Source: Hyphomicrobium denitrificans ATCC 51888
Lineage (GTDB): Bacteria; Pseudomonadota; Alphaproteobacteria; Rhizobiales; Hyphomicrobiaceae
DNA length: 64,000 nucleotides
Assembly (NCBI RefSeq): GCF_000143145.1
Contig: NC_014313.1
Coordinates: 1,612,001-1,676,000, forward strand
Reading direction: 5' to 3'
How positions within the stretch are numbered: position 1 is the first letter of the stretch; the number at the start of each line of letters is the position of its first letter. This document shows, piece after piece, positions 24,884-33,186 of this stretch. Below the pieces are notes generated by a model. It ran no database searches, was not told the origin of the DNA, and worked only from the letters and a program-made list of their open reading frames with translations. The position numbers and the translations under genes were made by a program.

Positions 24884-24926
24884 CGCTTGGCGACTCCCCT
24901 CTGTGGGAAGCCGGTCGCCAAGCGCA
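24884..24926. repeat. Palindromic repeat, copy 3 of 3
   Basis: The arms GCGCTTGGCGAC (24884-24895) and GTCGCCAAGCGC (24915-24926) are perfectly complementary; the inner hairpin (TCCC-CTCTGT-GGGA) is degenerate relative to copies 1 and 2. It abuts the stop codon of the minus-strand MBL-fold gene. Confidence 0.8.
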
Positions 24927-25895
24927 TCATTCCCACTCGAGTTCGGTGAAGGCGGCGGTGACGTTCATGCCGTTGAGTTCGGCGAAGAGTTGCCAGTTGT
25001 CGCGCTCGGACTGACCGGCCGTTTTGAGCGCCTGCTCGAGCGTCGCACCGTCCTTGATCAAGGTGCGGACATCGCGTGCGATCGTTTCCAGATAGCGCTG
25101 CTGCGGCAGCATCGCGTCGGGCCACGGCATCGATTTCGGCCCGTGTCCTGGAATCGCGCGCTGAGCTTTTTCGTTCATGAGTTCCGGGATCAGCTTCAGC
25201 CATCCGACGATGGAGCCGTCGAGCGTCGGAATGTGTCCGGAGAAGAGCAGATCGCCTAGCACGAACGTACCTGTTGTGCTGTCGAACACCGTCAGGTCAT
25301 TGTCGGTATGCGAGGTCGCCCGCGCCTTGAGCGTCAGACTGCGCCCTCCGAGATCGAGGTCCAACGTATCGCTGACGAGCTTCGTCGGAATGACGATTTT
25401 CGTTCCAGCAAAGCCGGTTTCTCCGAGCCTCGTCTGCGCAGTCCGCAGATAGCTTTCCGCGCGCGCCGAAAGCGCAGCCGGGAGCTTGGCGTGCCCGACG
25501 AATTCCGTACCGTTACCTTCGAAAGCCGCGTTTCCGAGCACATGATCGGGGTGCATGTGCGTGTTGATGACGTAGCGGATCGGCTTGCTGGTCACCTTGG
25601 CAGCGGCGGCGCGTAGCGCCTTGCCGACGAGGTACGAGCCGCCGGTATCGATAATCGCGACGGCATCGTTACCGACGATGATGCAGGAATTGGATATGTC
25701 GCCGTGGTTGGTCGGTTCGACGAGTTCGTAGGGCGCGACGTGAACGAAAACTCCAGGCGCGACTTCCGACACCTCAGCTTCGTATGTTTCAGCCACTGAA
25801 ACGCGAGGAAACAGCGGAAAAAGCGCTGCCGAAGCGGCACCGCGTAGGAATTCTTTGCGCGTCGGACGGGAGAAAAGGCGGGATTTTTCTGTCAT
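24927..25895 (-). CDS. Quinoprotein relay system zinc metallohydrolase (MBL fold)
   Basis: 322 residues from MTEKSRLFSRPTRKEFLRGA; an earlier in-frame start at 25937 is less likely. The N-terminus is a Tat-like signal (TRKEFLRGAASAALFPLF). The MBL motif is INTHMHPDHVLGNAAF (HxHxDH), with ATSHTDNDLTVF, VLGDLLFSG and AIPGHGPKS supplying further metal ligands. This family is found next to PQQ-dependent dehydrogenase and xox clusters; its substrate is unknown. It is transcribed away from xoxF across a region containing an inverted repeat. Confidence 0.88.
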   Translation of the reverse strand: MTEKSRLFSRPTRKEFLRGAASAALFPLFPRVSVAETYEAEVSEVAPGVFVHVAPYELVEPTNHGDISNSCIIVGNDAVAIIDTGGSYLVGKALRAAAAKVTSKPIRYVINTHMHPDHVLGNAAFEGNGTEFVGHAKLPAALSARAESYLRTAQTRLGETGFAGTKIVIPTKLVSDTLDLDLGGRSLTLKARATSHTDNDLTVFDSTTGTFVLGDLLFSGHIPTLDGSIVGWLKLIPELMNEKAQRAIPGHGPKSMPWPDAMLPQQRYLETIARDVRTLIKDGATLEQALKTAGQSERDNWQLFAELNGMNVTAAFTELEWE

Positions 25896-26340
25896 GGCTA
25901 TGTCTCTGCAATAAGCTGAAAATCCCGATCGTTGCAAAGGCTGATTAGCGCTCGCGTGCGATCACGAACGCGCGATTTCGCGTGATCGCACGACATAATT
26001 TTCCCGAACGTCACAAGTAGTCGTGCGCCGCAGCATTTGTGGTGCAGCGCGAAGATTGCCTTTGTTTTCTGAGGATTTTTTGGTCAGAGACGTTGTCCTA
26101 ATTTGCCACATGCGCACCGGCGTCGCAGTTCGTGTTGCGGACACTGGGAAAAAATGTCTACATGCCGACCGTTCACGAGGACCTACCGGTTCTACACGGT
26201 TCCGTGAAGAAACCCGCGAAGTTGAGATTAAGACGGGAAAAAATCCCGCAAAATCCTCAGCTTCGAGGCGGAAAAACCGGAAGGTTCTCGGGATCGACTT
26301 GCAAGCGTGGCAAGACTTTTCTCAAAATGGAGGAAGCGCA
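25896..26340. promoter_or_regulatory. Divergent promoter region of the MBL gene and xoxF
   Basis: 445 bases separate the two start codons. A perfect 12-bp inverted repeat lies at 25955-25992. The part from about 26010 to 26330 is likely the xoxF promoter and long leader; frames that run through it in phase with xoxF look non-coding. A strong ribosome site (GGAGGAAG) lies just before the xoxF ATG at 26341. Exact promoter elements cannot be assigned by eye. Confidence 0.6.
25955..25992. promoter_or_regulatory. Perfect 12-bp inverted repeat, candidate operator
   Basis: CGTGCGATCACG (25955-25966) and CGTGATCGCACG (25981-25992) are exact reverse complements separated by 14 bases. Centre-to-centre distance is 26 bases, so dimer binding on one DNA face is plausible. 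It lies about 60 bases from the MBL start and 350 bases upstream of xoxF. Confidence 0.6.
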
Positions 26341-28167
26341 ATGCGCAAAAGTGCATTCGCATGTGGGTTACTAGCGACAGTCGCGTTTACGGGGCCCACG
26401 TGGGCCAACGAATCCGCGATCAAAGCCGCTAGCGATCCGAATAACTGGGCAATCCAGTCCGGCGACTATGCCGGTACCCGTTACTCGACACTCGACCAGA
26501 TCACGACCGAAAACGTCGGCCAGCTCAAAGTGGCTTGGACGTTCTCGACCGGCGTTCTTCGTGGTCACGAAGGTGGCCCGCTGGTTATCGGCGACACCAT
26601 GTGGCTTCACTCGGCGTTCCCGAACATCGTGTTCGCTCTGAACCTCGCCGATGAACAGAAGATCATCTGGAAGTATGAACCGAAGCAGGACCCGTCGGTC
26701 ATTCCGGTGATGTGCTGCGATACGGTCAACCGCGGCCTCGCTTATGCCGACGGCAAGATCTTCCTTCACCAGGCTGACACTTCGCTCGTAGCTCTCGATG
26801 CGAAGACCGGCAAGGAACTCTGGAAGGTCGTCGACGGCGACCCGAAGAAGGGCGAGACCGGAACTCAGGCTCCGATGGTCGTCAAGGACAAGGTCGTTAT
26901 CGGTATCTCGGGCGCTGAATTCGGCGTTCGCTGCCACATGACGGCTTACGACATCAACAGCGGCAAGAAGGTCTGGCGCGCCTACTCGATGGGCCCGGAT
27001 TCGGACATTCTCGTCGACCCCGAGAAGACCATGATGCTCGGCAAGCCGGTCGGCAAGGACTCGTCCTTGAAGACCTGGAATGGCGATCAGTGGAAGATCG
27101 GTGGCGGTTCGACCTGGGGCTACATGGCCTACGATCCGGACCTCAACCTGATGTACTACGGCACCGGCAACCCCTCGACCTGGAACCCTTCTCAGCGTGC
27201 GGGACCGGATGGCAAGCCGATCGATCAGCTCTACTCGATGACGATGTTCGCTCGTGACGTCGACACTGGTGTTGCCAAGTGGGCATACCAGATGACGCCG
27301 TTCGACGAGTGGGACTATGACGGCATCAACGAGCCGATCCTGGCCGAGCTCGACTTCGACGGCACGAAGCGCGCGATCGCAACGCACTTCGACCGTAACG
27401 GCTTCGGCTACACCTGGGATCGCGCTACGGGCGAGCTTCTAGTCGCTGAGAAGTATGACCCGGCCGTGAACTGGGCTACTGGCGTTGACATGGACAAGTC
27501 CAGCAAGAACTATGGACGTCCGATCCGCGTCGCCAAGTACTCGACGTTCAAGGACGGCAAGGGCGCCGACGTCAACACGAAGGGCGTCTGCCCTGCGGCT
27601 CTCGGCTCCAAGGACCAGCAGCCGGCTTCGTTCTCGAAGCTGACCGGCTTGTTCTATGTCCCGACGAACCACGTGTGCATGGACTACGAACCCTTCAAGG
27701 TTTCGTACACGGCTGGTCAGCCCTACGTGGGCGCCACGCTCTCCATGTTCCCGGCTCCGGACAGCCATGGCGGCATGGGTAACTTCATTGCCTGGGATGG
27801 CGTGAAGGGCAAGATCGTCTGGTCGAAGCCTGAGCAGTTCTCGGTCTGGTCGGGTGCTCTCACCACGGCTGGCGGCGTTGCCTTCTACGGCACGCTCGAG
27901 GGCTACTTCAAAGCCGTCGATCAGAAGGATGGCAAGGAACTGTTCAAGTTCAAGACGCCGTCGGGCATCATCGGCAACGCTATGACTTACTCGCATGGCG
28001 GTAAGCAGTACGTCGCCGTGTTCTCGGGCGTTGGTGGCTGGGCCGGTATCGGTCTTGCTGCTGGCTTGACGAACCCGACCGATGGTCTGGGTGCTGTCGG
28101 TGGCTACGCTGGCCTCAAGCAGTACACCAACCTTGGTGGCTCACTCACCGTCTTCGCTCTCCCATAG
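26341..28167 (+). CDS. xoxF: Lanthanide-dependent methanol dehydrogenase
   Basis: 608 residues. The signal peptide [20 protein letters not shown] ends near TWA. It is an eight-bladed PQQ quinoprotein: adjacent Cys pair [10 protein letters not shown] (Cys 125-126) for the PQQ-site disulfide, metal ligands in GAEFG (Glu about 193) and GTGNPSTWN (Asn about 277), catalytic Asp 325 in [10 protein letters not shown]. Asp 327, two residues later, is the diagnostic XoxF lanthanide ligand (Ala in MxaF). It oxidises methanol to formaldehyde or formate in the periplasm. The start is the ATG at 26341 with GGAGGAAG upstream. A hairpin terminator lies between it and xoxG. Confidence 0.97.
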   Translation: MRKSAFACGLLATVAFTGPTWANESAIKAASDPNNWAIQSGDYAGTRYSTLDQITTENVGQLKVAWTFSTGVLRGHEGGPLVIGDTMWLHSAFPNIVFALNLADEQKIIWKYEPKQDPSVIPVMCCDTVNRGLAYADGKIFLHQADTSLVALDAKTGKELWKVVDGDPKKGETGTQAPMVVKDKVVIGISGAEFGVRCHMTAYDINSGKKVWRAYSMGPDSDILVDPEKTMMLGKPVGKDSSLKTWNGDQWKIGGGSTWGYMAYDPDLNLMYYGTGNPSTWNPSQRAGPDGKPIDQLYSMTMFARDVDTGVAKWAYQMTPFDEWDYDGINEPILAELDFDGTKRAIATHFDRNGFGYTWDRATGELLVAEKYDPAVNWATGVDMDKSSKNYGRPIRVAKYSTFKDGKGADVNTKGVCPAALGSKDQQPASFSKLTGLFYVPTNHVCMDYEPFKVSYTAGQPYVGATLSMFPAPDSHGGMGNFIAWDGVKGKIVWSKPEQFSVWSGALTTAGGVAFYGTLEGYFKAVDQKDGKELFKFKTPSGIIGNAMTYSHGGKQYVAVFSGVGGWAGIGLAAGLTNPTDGLGAVGGYAGLKQYTNLGGSLTVFALP

Positions 28168-28191
28168 GAGTGAAGGTCACGATTTGGGGGT

Positions 28192-28223
28192 CGGCGCAGG
28201 TTAACCTGCGCCGGCTCCTTTTT
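28192..28223 (+). terminator. Terminator or attenuator between xoxF and xoxG
   Basis: CGGCGCAGG (28192-28200) and CCTGCGCCG (28205-28213) form a 9-bp stem with a TTAA loop, followed by GCTCCTTTTT. It starts 25 bases after the xoxF stop, so much of the xoxF transcript should end here. Confidence 0.85.
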
Positions 28224-28457
28224 ACGTTTTATGGCCGTCGGTCGATGCGATTTCGAAAGTTTTGCCCAAATGGGCAAAATCAAGAGACCTCCCGGGAAAT
28301 CTGCTAGGAATTCTCCCGCTGCTGCGCCCTCATGTACCGGATAAACAAGCAAATGGGGTATTGAGCGCGGCGCGTAAGTTCCATACCAAAACAAAGAAGG
28401 TGGGATACAACGAACCCATCCGGCGTTTAGATAAGACACAACGACAAGAGGAAACTC

Positions 28458-29042
28458 GTGGGAAAGTTCAGTAAAAAAATCGCGGTGGCAGTCATGTCCT
28501 GCGCCGCCCTAATGACGACGGTCTCCATTCCCGTGATTGCTGAGGACGCTGCACCAACCGATATCAAGGATCGCACTTCTCCACCCGATCCGGTTTCGGA
28601 ACTCGCGAAGCAGGACGGTTACAAGTTCGAGGACGGCCGCTATCGCAATAAAGACGGCGACCCGCAGCCGGTCGCGACCAAGGACTACATGGTCGACTGG
28701 GGCACATGGAACGGTTTCCGCCGCTATCATGACGCCTGCCACGTCTGCCACGGTCCGAATGCGTTGGGCAGCACGTTCGCGCCGGCATTGGCCGACTCGC
28801 TGAAGACGATGGACTACAGCACGTTCGTCGGCATCGTCTCGGCCGGCAAGAAAGAGGATAGAGGAGGCACGATGTTCGTCATGCCGTCGTTCGGCGAAGA
28901 CAAGAACATCATGTGCTACCTCGACGACATCTACACGTACATCAAAGCTCGTTCGCTCGGCATCATGCCTCCGGGCCGTCCCAACGGACGCGAAGATATT
29001 TCGGACGAAGCGAAAAAAGCAGCTGATGAGTGCACTGGCTGA
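28458..29042 (+). CDS. xoxG: Cytochrome c of the XoxF system
   Basis: 194 residues from a GTG with AAGAGGAAA upstream. The signal peptide (KKIAVAVMSCAALMTTVSIP) ends near VIA. One heme-c site is visible, ACHVCHGPNALG (Cys 94, Cys 97, His 98), and the likely axial Met is in MFVMPSFGED. It matches the methanol-metabolism-related c-type cytochrome family and should accept electrons from XoxF and pass them to the terminal oxidases. It sits between xoxF and xoxJ, as in many methylotrophs. Confidence 0.93.
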   Translation: MGKFSKKIAVAVMSCAALMTTVSIPVIAEDAAPTDIKDRTSPPDPVSELAKQDGYKFEDGRYRNKDGDPQPVATKDYMVDWGTWNGFRRYHDACHVCHGPNALGSTFAPALADSLKTMDYSTFVGIVSAGKKEDRGGTMFVMPSFGEDKNIMCYLDDIYTYIKARSLGIMPPGRPNGREDISDEAKKAADECTG

Positions 29043-29136
29043 GGGACTGTAATTTCCCAAGCTCACTAAAGTTTGATGCGTCTTGCGCTCTCGGCGTTGC
29101 GGAAGACACCCAATATCCGTTCGACAGATTTACTGT

Positions 29137-29168
29137 GGGGGCAGGTCGTGATCCGGCTTGCCCCTTTT
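29137..29168 (+). terminator. Possible weak terminator after xoxG
   Basis: GGGGCA (29138-29143) pairs with TGCCCC (29159-29164) and TTTT follows. The inner stem is poor, so this may be a partial terminator or nothing. Confidence 0.4.
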
Positions 29169-29217
29169 CGTAACGGATCGTTCGAACCACGTCGCAAAAT
29201 AAAAAAGGGTCACCGCT

Positions 29218-30180
29218 GTGAGGAAGCAAGCTATCGCAAACACGCTATCGCCCGTGCCTGTCCTGGCATTCGCTCTCGCTGGAGTCATCTCAGCGTTGGC
29301 GTTTACGAATTCGGCACACGCTGCCGACGTGCCGCGCGCCGATCTGGTCAACCGCAAGGAACTCAGAGTCTGTGCCGATCCTTCTGATCTGCCGTTCTCC
29401 AATCAGAAAGGCGAGGGGTTCGAAAACAAGATCGCCGACATCATCGCCGATGAGTTGAAGATTCCCGTCGCCTACACATGGTACCCGAAGTCGCTCGGTT
29501 TCATCCGCATGACACTGGCGGCGAAACGCTGCGACCTCGTGATCGGATGGGGGCAGGGCGACGATATCGTGCTCAACACCAACGCCATCTATCGATCGAC
29601 ATCGGTTCTTCTCTACAAGAAGGGCACGGGCCTCGACGGACTCGAAACGTTCGCTGATCCACGTCTCAAGGGTAAGCGGATCGGCGTCGAACAGGGGACG
29701 CCGGGCGGCAATGTCGTGGCGGCCAACGGTCTGATGAGCAATGTCCGCGGATACCGGATGAACGTCGACCGGCGATACTTCAATCCGGCGGAAGAAATGA
29801 TCAACGACATCCGCAAGGGCGATGTCGATGCCGGTGTTCTTTGGGGGCCGATCGGCGCCTATTGGGCGACGCGCGGCGGCGAGCCGCTGGTTGTCGTGCC
29901 ACTTCTGAAAGAAAAAGTCGGCGGCAAGATCTCGTTCCGCATCACGATGGGCGTGCGCAACGGCGACGATGCGTGGAAGCGTCAGCTCAACGAAATCATT
30001 CGCAAGCGCCAGGGCGACATCGACAAGGTGCTGCTCGACTACGGCGTGCCGCTTCTCGTCGACGACGATACGTCGATGGAGATGGTGACGAAGCCGCGGA
30101 CGACCGCAGCAGCGGGAGGGTCGGCCGCGCCTGCGGCAACGGCAGCAACGCCGGAGCAGCCCGCAGCCGCTGCTCCCTGA
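29218..30180 (+). CDS. xoxJ: XoxJ-like periplasmic binding protein
   Basis: 320 residues from a GTG. The signal peptide (VPVLAFALAGVISALAFTNS) ends near AHA. The mature part is a family-3-type solute-binding fold: KELRVCADPSDLPFSNQKGE, KRCDLVIGWGQGDDI, KRIGVEQGTPGGNV. It belongs to the quinoprotein dehydrogenase-associated binding protein group (MxaJ/XoxJ), thought to help activate the dehydrogenase. A Pro/Ala-rich low-complexity tail ends it. A strong hairpin follows. Confidence 0.93.
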   Translation: MRKQAIANTLSPVPVLAFALAGVISALAFTNSAHAADVPRADLVNRKELRVCADPSDLPFSNQKGEGFENKIADIIADELKIPVAYTWYPKSLGFIRMTLAAKRCDLVIGWGQGDDIVLNTNAIYRSTSVLLYKKGTGLDGLETFADPRLKGKRIGVEQGTPGGNVVAANGLMSNVRGYRMNVDRRYFNPAEEMINDIRKGDVDAGVLWGPIGAYWATRGGEPLVVVPLLKEKVGGKISFRITMGVRNGDDAWKRQLNEIIRKRQGDIDKVLLDYGVPLLVDDDTSMEMVTKPRTTAAAGGSAAPAATAATPEQPAAAAP

Positions 30181-30203
30181 TTTTTGCGACTTCCTGATTT
30201 AGT

Positions 30204-30236
30204 GGGCGAGCGCACGTCGTTGTGCGCTCGCCCTTA
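30204..30236 (+). terminator. Strong hairpin after xoxJ
   Basis: GGGCGAGCGCAC (30204-30215) and GTGCGCTCGCCC (30222-30233) form a perfect 12-bp stem with a 6-base loop, followed by a short TTAT. The T-tract is weak, but the stem is the strongest in this stretch. Confidence 0.65.
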
Positions 30237-30299
30237 TAGCTTCCGCGCAATCTCAAAAAATGCCAGAAAGCTCCGGGGTTGATGTGCCGGAAGCCTGCA

Positions 30300-30938
30300 A
30301 TGAAATCATCACGACGGATGCGATTGCGATACGGTGTCCTGGGCATCTTCGGCGTCGCCAGCGCTCTGTTCGCAGCGGCCGCGACGGCGTCATCGCCTTC
30401 AGGCACAGTAGGCGACGCTGACGTCGCCATCACATCGCCCACGCCTTCGACGCCGCGCACGCCGCCTCCGGAACCCGACGCCTATCGAACCGACGATTAT
30501 CGCTCTCCGGTGCCGCTGACGCTGAAGGGCGCAACCATCCTGTCCAACCGCGATGCGACGGAACTCTGGCAAGCGAAGAGCGCCGTCTTTATCGACGTCT
30601 ATCCACATCCGCCGAAACCGCCGAATTTGCCGGCCGGGACGCTGTGGCGCGAGACGACGCATCAATCCATCGAGAACGCCGTCTGGCTTCCAAACGTGGG
30701 TTACGGGGTGCTGTCGGAAGCGAACGATAGCTACTTTCGGCGCAGCCTCGCTGAACTGAGCGGCGGCGACACATCGAAACGGCTCGTCTTCTTCTGCCTC
30801 AGGGACTGCTGGATGAGCTGGAACGCCGCGAAGCGTGCCTTGACCTACGGCTATCGTAACGTCGACTGGTATCGCGACGGCTCGGACGGCTGGCAGGAGG
30901 AGGGCGGGTTGCTGGAAGAGGTTCATCCGCGGCCCTAG
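30300..30938 (+). CDS. PQQ-dependent catabolism-associated CXXCW-motif protein
   Basis: About 212 residues from the ATG at 30300, which has GGAAG at good spacing; earlier in-frame starts exist at 30282 and 30279. There is an N-terminal signal-like segment (RYGVLGIFGVASALFAAAAT). The central domain is rhodanese-like (KSAVFIDVYPHPPKPPNLPA) and the signature FFCLRDCWMSWNAAKRAL carries the CxxCW motif, with the ending GYRNVDWYRDGSDGWQ typical of this family. It is found next to PQQ dehydrogenases; the exact role is unknown. Confidence 0.92.
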   Translation: MKSSRRMRLRYGVLGIFGVASALFAAAATASSPSGTVGDADVAITSPTPSTPRTPPPEPDAYRTDDYRSPVPLTLKGATILSNRDATELWQAKSAVFIDVYPHPPKPPNLPAGTLWRETTHQSIENAVWLPNVGYGVLSEANDSYFRRSLAELSGGDTSKRLVFFCLRDCWMSWNAAKRALTYGYRNVDWYRDGSDGWQEEGGLLEEVHPRP

Positions 30939-31194
30939 CCGTCAGCGCATGCCAGGGTTGCTCAATCGCGGATTATGCGGGCTCGTGCATTGACGCGCCC
31001 CGCTTATCAGCCTTCTTTGCGAAGCGCCTCACATACCTCGGCAATTCACGACCCCTGAAACTGCGAGTTTGCCTGAATTAAGCCCGGCTTATTGCTTCAC
31101 GGTTCGCCCGGATTCGTGCACCCGCCGATCCTGTAGTATTCCGCGTACTGCAAATGACTTCAGAAATCCCTGGCCCAGAAGATGAGGAACGAGC

Positions 31195-33033
31195 GTGACT
31201 CTCCATGAACTCGCGATTCTGCTCGCTGCCCTGGCACTCGCTGCACCGCTCGCGCGCTGGCTCGGAATAGCAGCCGTCCTTGGTTATCTGGTCGCCGGCG
31301 TGATGCTCGGGCCTTTTGGAGCCGGTGCCCTTTTTTCCGAGCAGGACGCAGAGCAGGTTCTGCATTTTGCCGAGTTCGGCGTCGTGCTTCTGCTGTTCCT
31401 GATCGGGCTTGAACTCAGGCCGAAGCGTTTATGGGCGATGCGCCAGGCTGTGTTCGGTCTCGGATCGGCGCAGGTCGTACTGACGGCGATCGCGCTCGGT
31501 TTCATCGGCATGCTGTTCTTCGACACGCAATGGCAGCCGGCGCTGTTTGCTGGCGCAGCCCTGGCGTTGTCGTCGACGGCGTTCGCGCTGCAGGTGATGG
31601 AGGAGAACGGAGAACTCCAGACGCGTCATGGCCGTCTCGGATTTTCCGTGCTGCTGTTCCAGGACATCGCGGCAATTCCCTTGATCGCACTCGCGCCTTA
31701 CTTCGCCGTGAGCGCCATGCAGCAAGCTCCGCACATCGATTATCTGACGTTCGCGAAAGGCTTGGCGACGATCGCAGCTGTCGTCTTCGTCGGCCGCTAC
31801 GCGCTCGATTTCTTGCTGCGCCTCGTCGCGCTTTCGAAGGTCAAGGAAGCCATGACGGCGGCGGCGCTGCTGACGGTCGTCGGCGTGACGCTGATCATGG
31901 AGGCCGTCGGGCTTTCCGCATCGCTCGGCGCGTTCATCGCGGGCGCGCTGCTGGCCGAGAGCAGCTATCGTCACGAACTCGAAGCCGACATCGCGCCGTT
32001 CGAAGGATTGCTGCTGGGCATATTCTTCACCGCGATCGGCATGTCGCTAAACCTGAAATTGCTCGTCTCGGAGCCGGTGCTGATCGCGCTGCTGACTGTC
32101 TCCCTGATCGCCGTAAAATCGGTCATTCTCTTCGGCCTCGGCCGCTGGCAGGGGCTCGAAGCCGGGCCTGCGCGGCGCTTGGCCTTCGCCCTGTCGCAAG
32201 GCGGAGAATTCGCGTTCGTGCTGCTGTCGGTCGGTCGCGCAGCAGGCGTGCTCGGCACGCGCCCGTCTGAGATCCTGGCGGTCGTCGTGACGCTGTCGAT
32301 GGCGATGACGCCGCTGCTGCTGATGCTCGAGCGCGTGCTGTTCAAGAAGCAGGCGCCGCAGCGTGCATTCGATCCGATCCCAGAGAACGATGGGCACGTC
32401 GTCATCGCGGGCTTCGGCCGCTTCGGTCAGATCACGGCGCGCGTGTTGCGTGCCAAGGGCATTCCGTTCACCGCGCTCGATATCAGCGCCGAGCAGATCG
32501 AGTTCGTCAAACGCTTCGGCAACAAGGCGTTCTTCGGAGACGTCAGCCGTCCGGAAGTTCTCGAAGCGGCGCAGATCGGAAAGGCGCGGGCGTTTGTCCT
32601 CGCAATCGACGACGTCGAAGCTTCGATGCGCGCGGCGGAAATCGTCAAGACGCGGTATCCGCATGTGCCGGTCTATGCGCGCGCCCGCGATCGTATGCAT
32701 GCGATGCGATTGCTGGATCTCGGCGTAGCGGAACTGCGTCGCGAAACGTTCCTGGCCTCTCTCGACCTCACGCGCCTGCTATTGCTTGGGCTCGGTTATT
32801 CGCAGCGGGTCGCGGAACGCACCGTCAATACCTTCCGGGATCACGACGAGCGACGCCTGAACGAGGACTACAAGCACACCTCGGACGCCGACAAGCTGAT
32901 CGAACGCGCGCGCTCGTCCCAAGCGATGCTCGAAAAGCTGTTCCAGGAGGATGAGGTCGAAGAGGCCGCGCTTGCCCGTTCCGAGGCGACGCCCCGCGAG
33001 GCAAAGGCTAAATCACGGGCCGGCGCGGCGTGA
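31195..33033 (+). CDS. Kef-type monovalent cation:proton antiporter (CPA2 family)
   Basis: 612 residues from a GTG. Residues 1-380 are a Na+/H+-exchanger domain with about twelve membrane segments (YLVAGVMLGPFGAG, GVVLLLFLIGLELRPKRLWA, GFSVLLFQDIAAIPLIAL, SASLGAFIAGALLAESSYRH). Residues 395-520 are a TrkA-N/RCK domain (HVVIAGFGRFGQITARVLRA). The C-terminal tail is charged. This is the KefB/KefC architecture, which exports K+ in exchange for protons in response to thiol or redox signals. Not in an obvious operon. Confidence 0.92.
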   Translation: MTLHELAILLAALALAAPLARWLGIAAVLGYLVAGVMLGPFGAGALFSEQDAEQVLHFAEFGVVLLLFLIGLELRPKRLWAMRQAVFGLGSAQVVLTAIALGFIGMLFFDTQWQPALFAGAALALSSTAFALQVMEENGELQTRHGRLGFSVLLFQDIAAIPLIALAPYFAVSAMQQAPHIDYLTFAKGLATIAAVVFVGRYALDFLLRLVALSKVKEAMTAAALLTVVGVTLIMEAVGLSASLGAFIAGALLAESSYRHELEADIAPFEGLLLGIFFTAIGMSLNLKLLVSEPVLIALLTVSLIAVKSVILFGLGRWQGLEAGPARRLAFALSQGGEFAFVLLSVGRAAGVLGTRPSEILAVVVTLSMAMTPLLLMLERVLFKKQAPQRAFDPIPENDGHVVIAGFGRFGQITARVLRAKGIPFTALDISAEQIEFVKRFGNKAFFGDVSRPEVLEAAQIGKARAFVLAIDDVEASMRAAEIVKTRYPHVPVYARARDRMHAMRLLDLGVAELRRETFLASLDLTRLLLLGLGYSQRVAERTVNTFRDHDERRLNEDYKHTSDADKLIERARSSQAMLEKLFQEDEVEEAALARSEATPREAKAKSRAGAA

Positions 33034-33186
33034 CACTTGGTCATTGGTTGTCAAGTGCTCGAAAAGCCAGCCCTAATTCCCTTGACAGGGGTTAACCGCG
33101 GTAGACGGCCCCCCGTTCGCCCGGTAAATGTCCGTCAAAGTTTCATGACGGTGCGCGAGGCGCCACAAGACGGGATCGACCAATAA

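Noticed and set aside
24755..24926. CRISPR array
   Set aside because: The three units are palindromes with differing outer arms and no regular unique spacers; no cas genes are nearby.
26371..27387. 338-codon frame antisense to xoxF
   Set aside because: No start signal or domain; xoxF is certain.
26341..28167. MxaF-type calcium methanol dehydrogenase
   Set aside because: The Asp two residues after the catalytic Asp and the xoxG/xoxJ neighbours mark XoxF; no mxaI is present.
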